Origin: Deltaproteobacteria bacterium
Lineage (GTDB): Bacteria; Desulfobacterota; Desulfobaccia; Desulfobaccales; Desulfobaccaceae
Assembly (NCBI GenBank): GCA_019309545.1
Contig: JAFDGA010000003.1
Span: 38,006-102,005, forward strand
Length of the DNA stretch: 64,000 nucleotides
Direction: 5' to 3'
The translations under genes and the position numbers were made by a program. Positions 26,092 to 36,043 of the stretch are shown piece after piece. The notes below the pieces were generated by a model, which was not told the origin of the DNA, did not search any database, and was given only the letters and a program-made list of their open reading frames with translations. The stretch's first letter is position 1; each line of letters starts with the position of its first letter.

Positions 26092-27138
26092 TCAGCTTCT
26101 CGACGGTTCACTTCTTTGAGTGCCTTCCATCTTTGCCCGGTTACGGGCAATCAGGGCCGCCAGGCGGATGGCTGCCTGTAGACTGCCAGGATCGGCCCGG
26201 CCAGTGCCGGCCAGATCATAGGCAGTGCCGTGATCTACTGAGGTCCGGATTATTGGCAGCCCCAGGGTGATATTTACCGCTTTGCCAAAATACAATAATT
26301 TCAGAGGGATCAGGCCCTGATCGTGATACATCGCCACCACCGCATCAAATTCGCCCCGCTGTTGCCGGACGAACAGGGTATCGGCCGGGAAGGGGCCGCT
26401 GGCTGGGATTCCTGCGGCCTGGGCCTGACGGATAGCCGGAGTGATAATGGCCGCCTCTTCAGTGCCAAAGAGGCCGCCCTCGCTGGCATGGGGATTTAAG
26501 GCTGCCACCCCGATCCGGGGCTCGGTCAGGGCGAAATCGGTCTTCAGACTCCGGTAAGTCAGCGCCATCAGGCGAATTAAATCATTGATATTCAGCCGGG
26601 AAGCAACCTCCACCAGCGGGCAGTGGATGGTGGCCAGCACCACCCGGAAGCCGTCCCCGGCCAGCATCATGGCCATGTCTTGAGCCCCGGTGCGCTCGGC
26701 CAATAACTCAGTGTGGCCCGGATAATCATAACCGGCCAGATGCATGGCCGCCTTGCTGATCGGCCCGGTAACTATCCCGGCCACCGCACCGCTCTGGGCC
26801 AGATCAACGGCCCGCAGGATGAACTCTACCATTCGGGCCCCGCCGGCCGGAGTTGGATGCCCGTATACTAGATCCGTCGGGGACAACTGCGACAGGGCCA
26901 AAACGTCGATGACTCCAGGCTGATATTGCCCCTCCCGGGGGTGGCCCACGGTCCGCCGGCGCAGACGAGGAGCGCACAGGGACAAGGCTCGTTCCAGGGC
27001 CAGGAGATCGCCGATCACCAGCGGTTGACAGATCTGGTAAATTTCCGCCTGCCTCAAGGTCTTGACGATGATCTCCGGCCCGATGCCGGTCACATCTCCC
27101 ATGGTGATAGCTAGCCGCGGCCGCGATCTAGAGTTCAT
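26092..27138 (-). CDS. pdxA: PdxA, 4-hydroxythreonine-4-phosphate dehydrogenase
   Basis: A 348-residue NAD-dependent dehydrogenase of the DXP-dependent pyridoxal phosphate pathway. It opens with AITMGDVTGIGPEIIVK. Metal-binding histidines are visible in YPGHTELLAE and in AMYHDQGLIPLK, and the substrate loop LNPHASEGG is present. The length is slightly above average because of a short polar C-terminal tail. It is divergently oriented from proC, with a 285-base gap that holds no other gene. Confidence 0.94.
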   Translation of the reverse strand: MNSRSRPRLAITMGDVTGIGPEIIVKTLRQAEIYQICQPLVIGDLLALERALSLCAPRLRRRTVGHPREGQYQPGVIDVLALSQLSPTDLVYGHPTPAGGARMVEFILRAVDLAQSGAVAGIVTGPISKAAMHLAGYDYPGHTELLAERTGAQDMAMMLAGDGFRVVLATIHCPLVEVASRLNINDLIRLMALTYRSLKTDFALTEPRIGVAALNPHASEGGLFGTEEAAIITPAIRQAQAAGIPASGPFPADTLFVRQQRGEFDAVVAMYHDQGLIPLKLLYFGKAVNITLGLPIIRTSVDHGTAYDLAGTGRADPGSLQAAIRLAALIARNRAKMEGTQRSEPSRS

Positions 27139-27423
27139 GACTTATCCCCCCACGACTGGACAACTTCGGCCCCCGGACACCGGTAAAGTTTGATGAGCAT
27201 GTTTGACCTCTTGAGAAATATTAAGGTTTAATTATAGCTTAGATCTCTCCCTCCATAAAAAAAATTCTGGTCTAAACCATGTCGAGCCTGGTCATAACCT
27301 TAATAGCGTTGGGTTATCTTGGCAGAAAATGAAATTCACCTTGCCACCTGCAAAGGTAATTAATAATATAGCCGCGTGGGGGAACAAATCGACCAGAGCG
27401 CCCCAGCCGGGAGGGATGATGTC

Positions 27424-28248
27424 ATGGAAACAGAAAAAAGGTTAGGGATTATCGGGGTGGGGAATATGGGGGAATCGCTGCTCAAGGGCTGGCTCAAGGC
27501 CGGTCTGACCGAGCCGGAGCTGATTAGGGTTTTTGATCTCTCCTCGGAGCGCCGGAAAATGGCCCGGCAGCAATACGGGGTGCAGATTGCCACCGACAAC
27601 CTCGATCTGGTTCGCACGGCGGAGATCTTACTGCTGGCCGTCAAGCCCCAGGGGTTGGCCCAGGTATTGGCCGAAATCCGCCCCCAGGTTAAGAAGAGCC
27701 ATCTGGTCATCTCCATCGCCGCCGGCATCCCCATCAGTTTTTTGGAAGAATTTCTCCCCACAGCCAGGATTATCCGGGTGATGCCCAACACCCCCACCAT
27801 GGTGCAGGCCGGGATGGCGGCCCTGGCCCCGGGAAGCCGGGCCACCGCTGATGACTTGCAACTGGCACTGAAGCTTTTTCAAGCAGTAGGGGAGGCCGTG
27901 GTGGTGGAAGAAAAACACCTGGACGCGGTTACCGGCCTGAGCGGCAGCGGCCCGGCCTATGTTCTGGTGTTTTTGGAAGCCCTGGCGGATGGCGGGGTCA
28001 AAATGGGTCTGACTCGGGAGACCGCCCTGCTGCTGGCAGGCCAGACCTTGCTGGGCGCCGCCCAACTCGTGTTGCAATCCCAGAGGCATCCCGCCCAGTT
28101 AAAAGACTCGGTGACTTCGCCAGGCGGTACTACCATTGCCGGCTTGCACGTGCTGGAACAGGGGGCCTTTCGGGGGCTGGTGATGAGCGCGGTAGAGGCC
28201 GCCACCCGGCGGGCCCAGGAACTGGGTCAAACCGCTCTCAATCCTTAA
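27424..28248 (+). CDS. proC: ProC, pyrroline-5-carboxylate reductase
   Basis: NAD(P)H-dependent last step of proline synthesis. From ATG 27424 (GGGAGGG eight bases upstream) the protein has 274 residues, typical for ProC. The N-terminal Rossmann motif is LGIIGVGNMGESLLKG. The C-terminal dimerisation helices contain AVTGLSGSGPAYV and DSVTSPGGTTIAGL, diagnostic of the family. Upstream in-frame codons to 27376 are disfavoured by the ribosome-binding site. Single gene, no sign of an operon. Confidence 0.95.
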   Translation: METEKRLGIIGVGNMGESLLKGWLKAGLTEPELIRVFDLSSERRKMARQQYGVQIATDNLDLVRTAEILLLAVKPQGLAQVLAEIRPQVKKSHLVISIAAGIPISFLEEFLPTARIIRVMPNTPTMVQAGMAALAPGSRATADDLQLALKLFQAVGEAVVVEEKHLDAVTGLSGSGPAYVLVFLEALADGGVKMGLTRETALLLAGQTLLGAAQLVLQSQRHPAQLKDSVTSPGGTTIAGLHVLEQGAFRGLVMSAVEAATRRAQELGQTALNP

Positions 28249-28387
28249 CAACCAATTGTTTTTAGCCCCAATCCATTTGTTCTTGTGATGAAATAATTGA
28301 AAATGGTTATATCAGTGTCTCCCTCCAGGGCAGGCATTATACCGTTAAGGTTTACCTCCTTGCCACCCGGAGCGATTCCGTTGCGAG

Positions 28388-28422
28388 AAAAAAACCTGCC
28401 ATCCCGCGGGCGGGATGGCAGG
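28388..28422 (-). terminator. Rho-independent terminator of the subtilisin gene
   Basis: Perfect 13-bp inverted repeat, CCTGCCATCCCGC (28395-28407) with its complement at 28410-28422. On the minus strand it is followed at once by seven T residues (28394-28388). It sits about 60 bases past the stop of the gene at 28479-31064. Confidence 0.9.
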
Positions 28423-28478
28423 TGCGCTAAAATTAAAGCTGAATTTTAGTCCTGGGTTAAGAGGCCTTGCCCCCAGGG

Positions 28479-31064
28479 TTAAGGCTTCCGATAGGACCAG
28501 ACATTATTAGAAAAGTTCCAGACCTGCCAATCATATCCGCCCAGGACATAGATTTTGCCCAAATACTTCCCGGCCAGCGGGGTATAGAGCCCTTGCTGGC
28601 CATAGAACTCCGTGGTCCATTTGCCGGCTGCTATATACTCCCCGTCGTTGCGGCCGTAATAGCCATCACCGGCCCCGTGTAAGCAGCAGACCTTGCCGGA
28701 CAGTATGCCTGCCGCCCCACCACGCTCATTATTCATGTTGGCTTTGGAAGACCAGGTATTGGTGTCGGCGTTATACACCTGTACCAGATTTTGCTCAGAT
28801 CCAAAGTATTTACTGGTAAAGCCGCCCAGGACCCAGAGGTTTTTGCCTAAGCGCACCCCGGCGGCATAGGCAGCTTTATTGGGGAGATCAGCTTTTTTGG
28901 CCCAGGTATTGGTGGCCGGATTATAGACATAGGTGGTCTTTATTACAGCACCATTTTTATCCTGGCCGCCAAAGACATAGAGCTTGCCATTGTAGCTGGC
29001 CATCGCGGGCTGCATTACCTCGAACGGGAAATTACGGCGACTGGTCCATTTGCCGGTGGTGGTATCGAAAACCTGCAATTTTTTATAGACTTCACCAGTA
29101 TCCCAGTCCAACCCGCCGAGTACGTAAATCTTGTTGCCGATCGCCGCGGCCCCGGCATTGGTCACCGTAGTGGGGATCATCCAGCCGGAATCGATCACTG
29201 CCCGTTTGGTCTTCAGGTTGTAGCGCTCTACTAAGCCGGTCTGGCCCCAGTAGGTGCCGCCGCTGATGATCCACACATTTTGGCCCACCTGAGCGCTGCA
29301 GCTCCAGCCATGCCCCAGGATGGTATGGCCGGCAATTTTCCCTATATTGATGTTGCCGAAACAGGCCCCCCGCGACGTTCCCCCGGAGGTGGTCACCTGC
29401 AAGCGCCCGAATCCCTTGGGAAGGCCGCTCGGCATCTTGGCGACGATCTTGGTATTGGTCCAGCTGACAATGGCACTACCTGGGAAGGCGGTCCCCTTAA
29501 ACTTCAAAGTCCCTTTGGTGGCGCCAAAACTGATCCCAACGATGGTAATTTTATCGCCGATGCAGGCTTTGTTGGGGGTCACCTGGAAGATGGCCGGATC
29601 ATTAACTTTCCCACTCCACATGGACCTGTTGACATTCAGACGTCCTTCAGTAAGGCAGCGCTGGCCGAAGTCGGCCCCTTTGCCACTCTCGGCGCCGTTC
29701 AAGATCAGGCCTTTGATCTTCTTATAATTAAGGGTAGGCCGGCGGGCCCAGACCAAGGCACAGGCCCCGGCGACATGCGGGGTAGCCATGGAAGTGCCGC
29801 TGAGCTTGCCATAGGGGGTGGAGTAACGCATGGGAAAGGTACTCCAGATGTCCACCCCGGGGGCAAACAGGTCCGTGCTGTAACAGCCATAGTTGCTGAA
29901 CGAGGCCTTCTTGTCATTATGATCCGAGGCATTGACCGCAATGATGTTGTGCAGCACCGAGTTGTAGGACGAGGGATAATGAGGATAGACATCGGTATCA
30001 CGGTTGGAATTGCCGCTGGCCGCCACAAACAGCACCCCTTTATTGCGGGCCGCTTTAATGGCATCAAACAGGGCCGTGGAATAGCCGCCGCCGCCCCAGC
30101 TATTGCTCAGCACCATGCGCGCGTATTTTTCCCGGGTCTTCATGGCCAGGGCGTAATTGATGCACTCGATGGCATCGTCAGTATAGCCGCTGCCGCCGCT
30201 GCTCAAAAACTTGAGGGCCATGATCTTGACCCTCCAGCAGACGCCGACCACCCCGGTCTGATTATTACCGACCGCCCCGATGGTGCCGGCACAGTGGGTC
30301 CCGTGATAATGGTCGTCCATGGGATCGGCATCATTATTGTAAGTATCAATCCCATAGACGTCGTCGATATAGCCGTTGCCGTCATCATCTTTACCGTTGG
30401 CGGGGATTTCCTTGGGGTTTTTCCACATGTTGACCTTCAGGTCCTCATGGTTGTAATCCACCCCGGTATCGATGACCCCGACTATGACATTACCGGCCCA
30501 GGTCTTTTTGTTCCAGGCTTCCGGGGCATCGATATCAGCATCGGTGGTTCCACCGGTCTGACCGGTATTATGCATCCCCCATAAATCATTAAAACGGGGA
30601 TCGTTGGGGGTTTTATTGATAAATTGCTTATCCGGAAAAGGCCGAATCTGCACCTGATCAGCATAAACCTCATAGTTGGGCTCAGCATAATCCACTGCGC
30701 CGCTGCGGTACAGGGACTCGATGGCCTCTCCCACCGCCATGGTCTGGGGAATTTTCACCTTCAGACAGGCGATAAAGGGATAGACTTCCTCCACCGTACC
30801 CTGAATCTGGTGCAGGGCCTGATGGGCTTGTTCGGGCAGCATGGCTAGAAAACTGGCGTCGCTGGCCGGGCCCACAGTTTTTCGGGGGGAGACCTGTTTG
30901 AACTTAACCAAGACTTCCCCCGGAGCAAACTTTACTGATGCTTTGGCCGGTTGCCAGCCTGTGTTTACCTTGGCCTTGGTTTTGGCCTGGAGCCCATCTA
31001 CTGCACCTAACAGGATTAGCCCCAGCGTCATCATTACAATCAGCGGAAGTGATTTCTTGGCCAT
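28479..31064 (-). CDS. Secreted subtilisin-family (S8) protease with IPT/TIG and kelch domains
   Basis: An 861-residue exported serine protease. A signal peptide (about 1-26) is followed by an I9-like propeptide (FAPGEVLVKFKQ, about 45-135). The S8 catalytic domain has Asp199 (VIDTGVDYNHEDL), His257 (HGTHCAG) and Ser426 (SGTSMATPHVAG), so the triad is complete. After it comes an IPT/TIG-like beta domain (about 488-565). Then a chain of kelch repeats begins near residue 590, each with the GxxxxVxGG and later W pattern (KIYVLGGLDWDTGEVYK, KLYVFGGQ, NLWVLGGF), probably a beta-propeller for carbohydrate or protein binding. There is no anchor at the C-terminus. Standing alone, with its own terminator. 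Target unknown. Confidence 0.92.
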   Translation of the reverse strand: MAKKSLPLIVMMTLGLILLGAVDGLQAKTKAKVNTGWQPAKASVKFAPGEVLVKFKQVSPRKTVGPASDASFLAMLPEQAHQALHQIQGTVEEVYPFIACLKVKIPQTMAVGEAIESLYRSGAVDYAEPNYEVYADQVQIRPFPDKQFINKTPNDPRFNDLWGMHNTGQTGGTTDADIDAPEAWNKKTWAGNVIVGVIDTGVDYNHEDLKVNMWKNPKEIPANGKDDDGNGYIDDVYGIDTYNNDADPMDDHYHGTHCAGTIGAVGNNQTGVVGVCWRVKIMALKFLSSGGSGYTDDAIECINYALAMKTREKYARMVLSNSWGGGGYSTALFDAIKAARNKGVLFVAASGNSNRDTDVYPHYPSSYNSVLHNIIAVNASDHNDKKASFSNYGCYSTDLFAPGVDIWSTFPMRYSTPYGKLSGTSMATPHVAGACALVWARRPTLNYKKIKGLILNGAESGKGADFGQRCLTEGRLNVNRSMWSGKVNDPAIFQVTPNKACIGDKITIVGISFGATKGTLKFKGTAFPGSAIVSWTNTKIVAKMPSGLPKGFGRLQVTTSGGTSRGACFGNINIGKIAGHTILGHGWSCSAQVGQNVWIISGGTYWGQTGLVERYNLKTKRAVIDSGWMIPTTVTNAGAAAIGNKIYVLGGLDWDTGEVYKKLQVFDTTTGKWTSRRNFPFEVMQPAMASYNGKLYVFGGQDKNGAVIKTTYVYNPATNTWAKKADLPNKAAYAAGVRLGKNLWVLGGFTSKYFGSEQNLVQVYNADTNTWSSKANMNNERGGAAGILSGKVCCLHGAGDGYYGRNDGEYIAAGKWTTEFYGQQGLYTPLAGKYLGKIYVLGGYDWQVWNFSNNVWSYRKP

Positions 31065-31495
31065 GCTTTGCCCTCCCTCTTATTGGTTTGATATTAGTTA
31101 AGTGATTTCATCAACATCCTTAACCTTATTTGGCCATAAAAATATATACCACTAAAAACTAGCATTAACAAGTTTAAAGTTGGTGTCGTCTTTTGAGCTA
31201 TACTTTTATAAGCCTAGATGCCCCAATAACTCACCTATTCTAAATTTTAAACCTAATGTTTGATTAATCGAACATTTTCGATCAAAGCAACGGTATTAAG
31301 CTAGCCATGTCTGCTTTATAGAATCAATATAATTCAACTAGTTAAACAGATAAAAATTAAACTTGCGACTAAATACGAGCAAATTTTATGCCAGTCATAA
31401 GTGGCCTTGAGAAACTTAAAGACCAAATTTTCTTGTCAGGGGAGCAAAATATTAAAGGCGTCCCCATTAGTAATACTTAGGTTAAAAATTTAACC

Positions 31496-31680
31496 TAGTA
31501 TTATTAGGTCAAAAAATAACTGAATCGGGGGCAAAAAGCGGCCCCTCTTCCCAACCCCCTTCCCCAAACCCTTAAAGACGGGTTGGGAGGGGAGATTGAG
31601 GGAGAGGGCGAAGGGCCGGCGGCCCCCGCCCTCCCCGCAAATTAACCTTTTAAATTCTCCGAATGATAACTTGTTAAAAA
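31496..31680 (+). repeat. Dispersed intergenic repeat, copy A
   Basis: Longest copy of a repeat family. The left end TATTATTAGGTCA is followed by a purine-rich stretch. A hairpin-forming core pairs GGGAGAGGGCG with CCGCCCTCCCC, and the right part is CAAATTAACCTTTTAAAT. It has no coding capacity. The rest of the 31065-31810 gap is AT-rich, with no gene seen; it must hold the promoter of the subtilisin gene. Confidence 0.7.
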
Positions 31681-31810
31681 TAATCAAACCCTTCCAGCCC
31701 TAATAAATGTCGCCCCCGACATTATATTATAATCCGGATAGGGAATAATATTCTAATCTGAAATAAATAATTTAAGTCAGGTTGATGGCTGGATTTATGG
31801 TGGCGCCACT

Positions 31811-33100
31811 TCAAGTCTTGACCGAGGGACCTGGCTTTTTGCGGAAAGGCGGACGAGCATTACGTCGTCGACGGCGCTTTCGTGGAGGCCGTTTAGTGTG
31901 CAACTGGAGCTTACTTTGGCTGGGGAAAAGTTCCTCCAGGGTGGCGCGGGGGGAGGCCTTTTTGATGCTGTGCAGCAACCAGGCTTCCCCAAAGCAGGCC
32001 CGTCTCTTGAGCTTGGGGGAAATACGGCTTCCCTGATCCAGACTCTGAGTCAGAGACTTTTCCGTAGCCAGCAACAGGCAGACCTCCTCTCGACGACCGC
32101 GGGAGAATTCCAGGCTGCTCAGCGAATCCATGACCTTTTCCTGAACCCAGGTGCGATAATCCCCGGCTTCCGAAGAAAAGGGTAAGAGATCCAGGTAAGG
32201 GGTAAATATAACGGCCCAGAAGAAAGCCTCACTGAGAGGATATTCAGCCTGGGTTAATTTATCCACCTGGTTAAAAAGATGCAGCCAACCTTGCCGGGCC
32301 TGAGACTTGGATGGTTGCGAAGCAAGATCTGGTTCCCAGGCCGGAAAGATCGCTTCCAATAGGCCGCTATCGATCATTAATTCGATGAATTGCCGAGCCG
32401 CGCCGCTCCGAAAGTCCTTGAGTAATTCATCCCGCACCCGGGCCGGGGCACAGACCCGGATCAGATGGCGCTGGTTCTGGATCTCCGCCCAAACCTCGGA
32501 ATCAATAACGAAGCCGGTCCGAGCGGCGTGACGCAGGACTCGCACCATGCGTACCGGATCGCGTCTTAAACGGACTTCGGGCGGGCCGATTACCCGAATG
32601 CGGCCCTGGCGGAGGTCATCCAGACCGCCGACGTAATCCACCACGGAAAAGTCGGCAATATTATAAAAAAGACCATTGATGGTGAGGTCCCGACGTCGGG
32701 CATCTTCAGCCGGAGTCCCAAAGGTATTGTTGGGGGCCAACACCTCTTCGGCCGAGTCAAATTCGGATTGTTGGCGAAAAGTAGAAACCTCTACTACCTT
32801 GCCGCCGCGGAAGAAAACCTGGACTAGCCGGAAACGGCGACCAATAATCCGGCTATTGCGGAACAGGCGGCGGATGGTTCCAGGATGAGCGTCGGTAACT
32901 ACATCAAAGTCCTTGGGCTTTTTACCCAGCAACAGATCCCGTACGCTCCCTCCGACCAGAAAGGCCTTGTAACCCTGGTGGTGAAGACGATATAAGACCT
33001 TGAGAGCTTCTAGATCAATCTGAGCCCGGGAGATGGAATGGTCCGCCCGGGGAATAATTTTGGGTTCAGGGCAGTGAGGCTGGATATGACAAATAGACAT
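31811..33100 (-). CDS. pcnB: PcnB-type poly(A) polymerase / tRNA nucleotidyltransferase family protein
   Basis: Class II nucleotidyltransferase of about 429 residues. The head domain shows FLVGGSVRDLLLGKKPKDFDVVTDA, in which Asp-x-Asp binds metal, followed by IIGRRFRLVQVFF, the form typical of bacterial poly(A) polymerase I rather than CCA enzyme. The RRDLTINGLFYNI motif follows. The C-terminal tail is very basic (KRPPRKRRRRRNARPP), as in PcnB, and should bind RNA. ATG 33100 is preferred over an upstream TTG at 33118. Separation from CCA-adding enzymes by sequence alone is imperfect. Confidence 0.88.
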   Translation of the reverse strand: MSICHIQPHCPEPKIIPRADHSISRAQIDLEALKVLYRLHHQGYKAFLVGGSVRDLLLGKKPKDFDVVTDAHPGTIRRLFRNSRIIGRRFRLVQVFFRGGKVVEVSTFRQQSEFDSAEEVLAPNNTFGTPAEDARRRDLTINGLFYNIADFSVVDYVGGLDDLRQGRIRVIGPPEVRLRRDPVRMVRVLRHAARTGFVIDSEVWAEIQNQRHLIRVCAPARVRDELLKDFRSGAARQFIELMIDSGLLEAIFPAWEPDLASQPSKSQARQGWLHLFNQVDKLTQAEYPLSEAFFWAVIFTPYLDLLPFSSEAGDYRTWVQEKVMDSLSSLEFSRGRREEVCLLLATEKSLTQSLDQGSRISPKLKRRACFGEAWLLHSIKKASPRATLEELFPSQSKLQLHTKRPPRKRRRRRNARPPFRKKPGPSVKT

Positions 33101-33338
33101 AAAATGGGGTCCTGGCAATTCGGGTTTTCCGCGGTTTATTTTAATATATCATTTTTCTTCAATAATTGTATCTATTCCGGTGAGTCCGGTAAAAATTTCA
33201 GATGGATCAGATAACCAAAAGGTTATTATTTTGACTCAGCCTCGAGGACAGTAAGATAAAGATCAAGAAAAGCGTTGACAGAACAGCTTGATTTTACCAA
33301 AATCATTCGATGCTTAGTCTAAAATCAGAGGTGGATTC

Positions 33339-33986
33339 ATGGGGCTGATTATCGAGGCCGTCGAAGTAGGGCCCATGCACGTCTTATGTTATGTATTAGG
33401 CTGTGACCGCCGCCGGGAAGGGCTGTTGATCGATCCGGCCGCGGCATCGGACGCTATTGCGGAAGCGATTCAACGGCATCGCCTCCATATCCGCTGGATT
33501 GTCAATACTCATGGCCATCCCGATCATACTGCCGGTAATGAATATTGGGCCTCCCGGACCGGGGCCCAGACGGTGATCCATCACCTGGATTGGGATTTCT
33601 TTACCACCCCGGAAATGCAACAAGCGGCTCAGCAGGAGGGCTTTTTGCCCTTGACCGCAATTGATCTTAAGGTTGGCGACGGTGATCGGCTGACCATAGG
33701 AGAAGTGGAATTTACCGTACTCCATACTCCCGGACATACGCCTGGCTCTATCTGTCTTTATACCCCTGGCCACCTGTTCACCGGCGACACCCTCTTTGTG
33801 GGCGCGGCGGGACGGACCGACTTGCCGGGAGCCTCCTTGCAATTGCTTATCCGATCTATCCAAGAAAAAATCCTGCCATTGCCGGAGGACACCATCATCT
33901 GGCCCGGACATGATTACGGGGAGACCCCGACCTCCACTTTACGGGAAGAAAAGGAAGACAACCCTTATATAACTGACTTCTTATGA
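33339..33986 (+). CDS. Metallo-beta-lactamase-fold hydrolase (glyoxalase II-like)
   Basis: A 215-residue MBL-fold protein with the complete zinc-binding set: HGHPDHTAG (HxHxDH), TPGHTPGS, FTGDTLF and the late WPGHDYGET. The overall pattern fits hydroxyacylglutathione hydrolase-like proteins of 200-215 residues, which lack the C-terminal glyoxalase II domain. Substrate unknown; thioester hydrolysis is most likely. It is monocistronic. Confidence 0.88.
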   Translation: MGLIIEAVEVGPMHVLCYVLGCDRRREGLLIDPAAASDAIAEAIQRHRLHIRWIVNTHGHPDHTAGNEYWASRTGAQTVIHHLDWDFFTTPEMQQAAQQEGFLPLTAIDLKVGDGDRLTIGEVEFTVLHTPGHTPGSICLYTPGHLFTGDTLFVGAAGRTDLPGASLQLLIRSIQEKILPLPEDTIIWPGHDYGETPTSTLREEKEDNPYITDFL

Positions 33987-34184
33987 GGGCTGCTACACGA
34001 TCTGATAAACGGGTCAGAGGACGGCGGGATTTTCCTCTTATTAATGAAAATCTTTAAGAATAGTATATAATTTAAGAGGATTGATTAATTGCTCCTGGGG
34101 AGGCATGAAGGGGTACAGGTTACAGGTCGATTGGTTTGTTCGTGCTGATTTTCCAATCCAAACCCCTAAGCTTAAGGTCTGACC

Positions 34185-35627
34185 ATGAGTGAAGGAACCC
34201 GGCTCATTTGCCGCATTTTGGATAGCATCAGAGATGACTATATCCTAGTGGTCAACCAGGAACGGCGCATTGTCTATGTCAATACCCCTTTTCTGGAGCA
34301 CTTCGGCTACCGCCGGGAAGAGATCGTCGGCAAGCTCTGTCACGAGATGTCCCGCCCTTTCCATGAGCCTTGCACTGCGGCTCAGGGTCAATGTCCTCTG
34401 GACAAAACCTTATCACTGGGTAAACCCCAAACGACCATCCTGACCCGGATATGGCATGGTCAAAGGTTATCCTACGAAGCCATGTTCTATCCCCTACAGG
34501 ACGAGGGGCTGGTAGGCCCTATGGTGGTCGGGGTTTTTCGAGATATTACTACCAAACGACAACTGGAACAGGAACTGCGCCATCGGCACGAATTTGAGAG
34601 CCGCCTCATACGGATTTCCATCGATGGCATCATCGCCAATGACCGTCAAGGCAATATCCTGATTTACAATGAAGGTGCCCAAAAAATTTTAGGATATCGC
34701 CCGGATGAGGTGATCGGCAAACTCAATGTGGCCCAGTTATATCCCCCTGGTTTAGCCCGGGAGATCAAAAAGAAGATTTATTCCGAAGACTATGGCGGCC
34801 CGGGGAAACTGGAAAATTTTGAGACCGTTTTGAAGGGTAAAGACGAAATTTTAGTGCCGGTCTGGCTGTCGGCCTGCCTGATTTATGAGGATGATCAAGA
34901 AGTTGGGGTGGTAGGGTTCTTCCGGGATATCTCCGAACGCAAGCGAATGGAAGAAAAATTGCTGCAAAATGAACGCCTGGCCACAGTGGGGAAAATGGCG
35001 GCCCACATTGGGCACGAAATCAAAAATCCCCTAATGCTGATCGGCGGTTTTGCTCGGCAGGTACAACGTTCCGCCTCCCTGGACGAAAAAGACCAACGCA
35101 AGCTGCAAATCATCCAGGAAGAAACCGAGCGATTAGAAAGATTTCTCACTGATTTAGGCAGTTTTACCAGGGTCAGTGCGCCTCACAAAAAGCCCGGCGA
35201 GATTATTGCTATAATCCATGATGTCGCTGAAATGATGGAACCTAGCTTCAAGGAGCAAGAGGTGGAATTCTCCCTCCAGCAGCCTTCCGAGGTGCCGATT
35301 TTTTCCTTTGATTCGGGTCAACTGCGGCAGGTGTTTTTAAACCTCTTTAAAAATGCCTTAGAGGCTATGCCCACCGGAGGAGAGCTCAGGGTTCAGGTAG
35401 AAACTGTTGATCATGATCTGCATTTGATTGTTGCGGACACCGGTCAGGGAATCCCGCCCCAGGTCCAGAAGGAACTTTTTAACCCGTTTTTCACCACTAA
35501 AGATAAAGGAACGGGGTTGGGGCTAGCCATTTCCCGACAGATAATTGAGCAACATCAAGGGGATATTACTATTGAGAGCGAGGTCCGGCGCGGCACCCGG
35601 TGCATTATCAGGCTTCCCATGGAATAG
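34185..35627 (+). CDS. PAS-domain sensor histidine kinase
   Basis: A 480-residue soluble kinase. Two PAS domains (about 8-125 and 130-255, the second ending in the PAC-like VGVVGFFRDISERK) precede the HisKA domain. The H-box is AAHIGHEIKNPLMLIG, with the phosphoacceptor His in GHEIKNP near residue 280. The HATPase domain has NLFKNALEAM (N-box), ADTGQGIP (G1) and TKDKGTGLGLAI (G2), so the kinase looks fully active. There is no membrane segment, so the signal is cytoplasmic. The second gene downstream encodes an HD-GYP response regulator, a plausible partner. Confidence 0.92.
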   Translation: MSEGTRLICRILDSIRDDYILVVNQERRIVYVNTPFLEHFGYRREEIVGKLCHEMSRPFHEPCTAAQGQCPLDKTLSLGKPQTTILTRIWHGQRLSYEAMFYPLQDEGLVGPMVVGVFRDITTKRQLEQELRHRHEFESRLIRISIDGIIANDRQGNILIYNEGAQKILGYRPDEVIGKLNVAQLYPPGLAREIKKKIYSEDYGGPGKLENFETVLKGKDEILVPVWLSACLIYEDDQEVGVVGFFRDISERKRMEEKLLQNERLATVGKMAAHIGHEIKNPLMLIGGFARQVQRSASLDEKDQRKLQIIQEETERLERFLTDLGSFTRVSAPHKKPGEIIAIIHDVAEMMEPSFKEQEVEFSLQQPSEVPIFSFDSGQLRQVFLNLFKNALEAMPTGGELRVQVETVDHDLHLIVADTGQGIPPQVQKELFNPFFTTKDKGTGLGLAISRQIIEQHQGDITIESEVRRGTRCIIRLPME

Positions 35628-35782
35628 CCCTGCCATCGTCAACCAGAATCGATAGCAATGATTCATCTGTACCTGGCAGAGTGGAACACTTGGGTCAACA
35701 GTCGACCCTTTGGGCTGGCGAGTTACATCAAGTCGAATGTTTTAAAGATGAGCAGCGAAAATGCCGATAAAAAGTATAATCT

Positions 35783-35905
35783 TTTATTCAGTTCATAAAA
35801 TCACTGAATTGGGAGCAGATAAAAACTGATCTTGGGAGAGGGGCTGGCGGCCCCGGCCCTCCTCCCGAATTAACCTTTAAAGTGCTTGAGGTAATATTGG
35901 GATGA
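35783..35905 (+). repeat. Dispersed intergenic repeat, copy B
   Basis: Same family as the copy at 31496. Left end TTATTCAGTTCATAAAATCA, then CTTGGGAGAGGGGC pairing with GGCCCTCCTCCC, then GAATTAACCTTTAAA. It occupies much of the 416-base gap between the PAS kinase and the HD-GYP regulator. The remainder of the gap shows nothing else. Confidence 0.7.
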
Positions 35906-36043
35906 TACTGTCTTAAGACCTGCCTGAAACCAGTAGCCCAAAAGATAACCAGGTAATTCTCTTAGCATCTCCAAAACTTCCTTGTAAAACCGAGAAGGTT
36001 ATCAATTTGCTGTTTATTTGCCATTAGTAGTTAGCCAAGCGTT

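Noticed and set aside
31490..31687. A 65-codon minus-strand open frame
   Set aside because: It coincides with repeat copy A and has no homologous look; the other copies do not keep it open.
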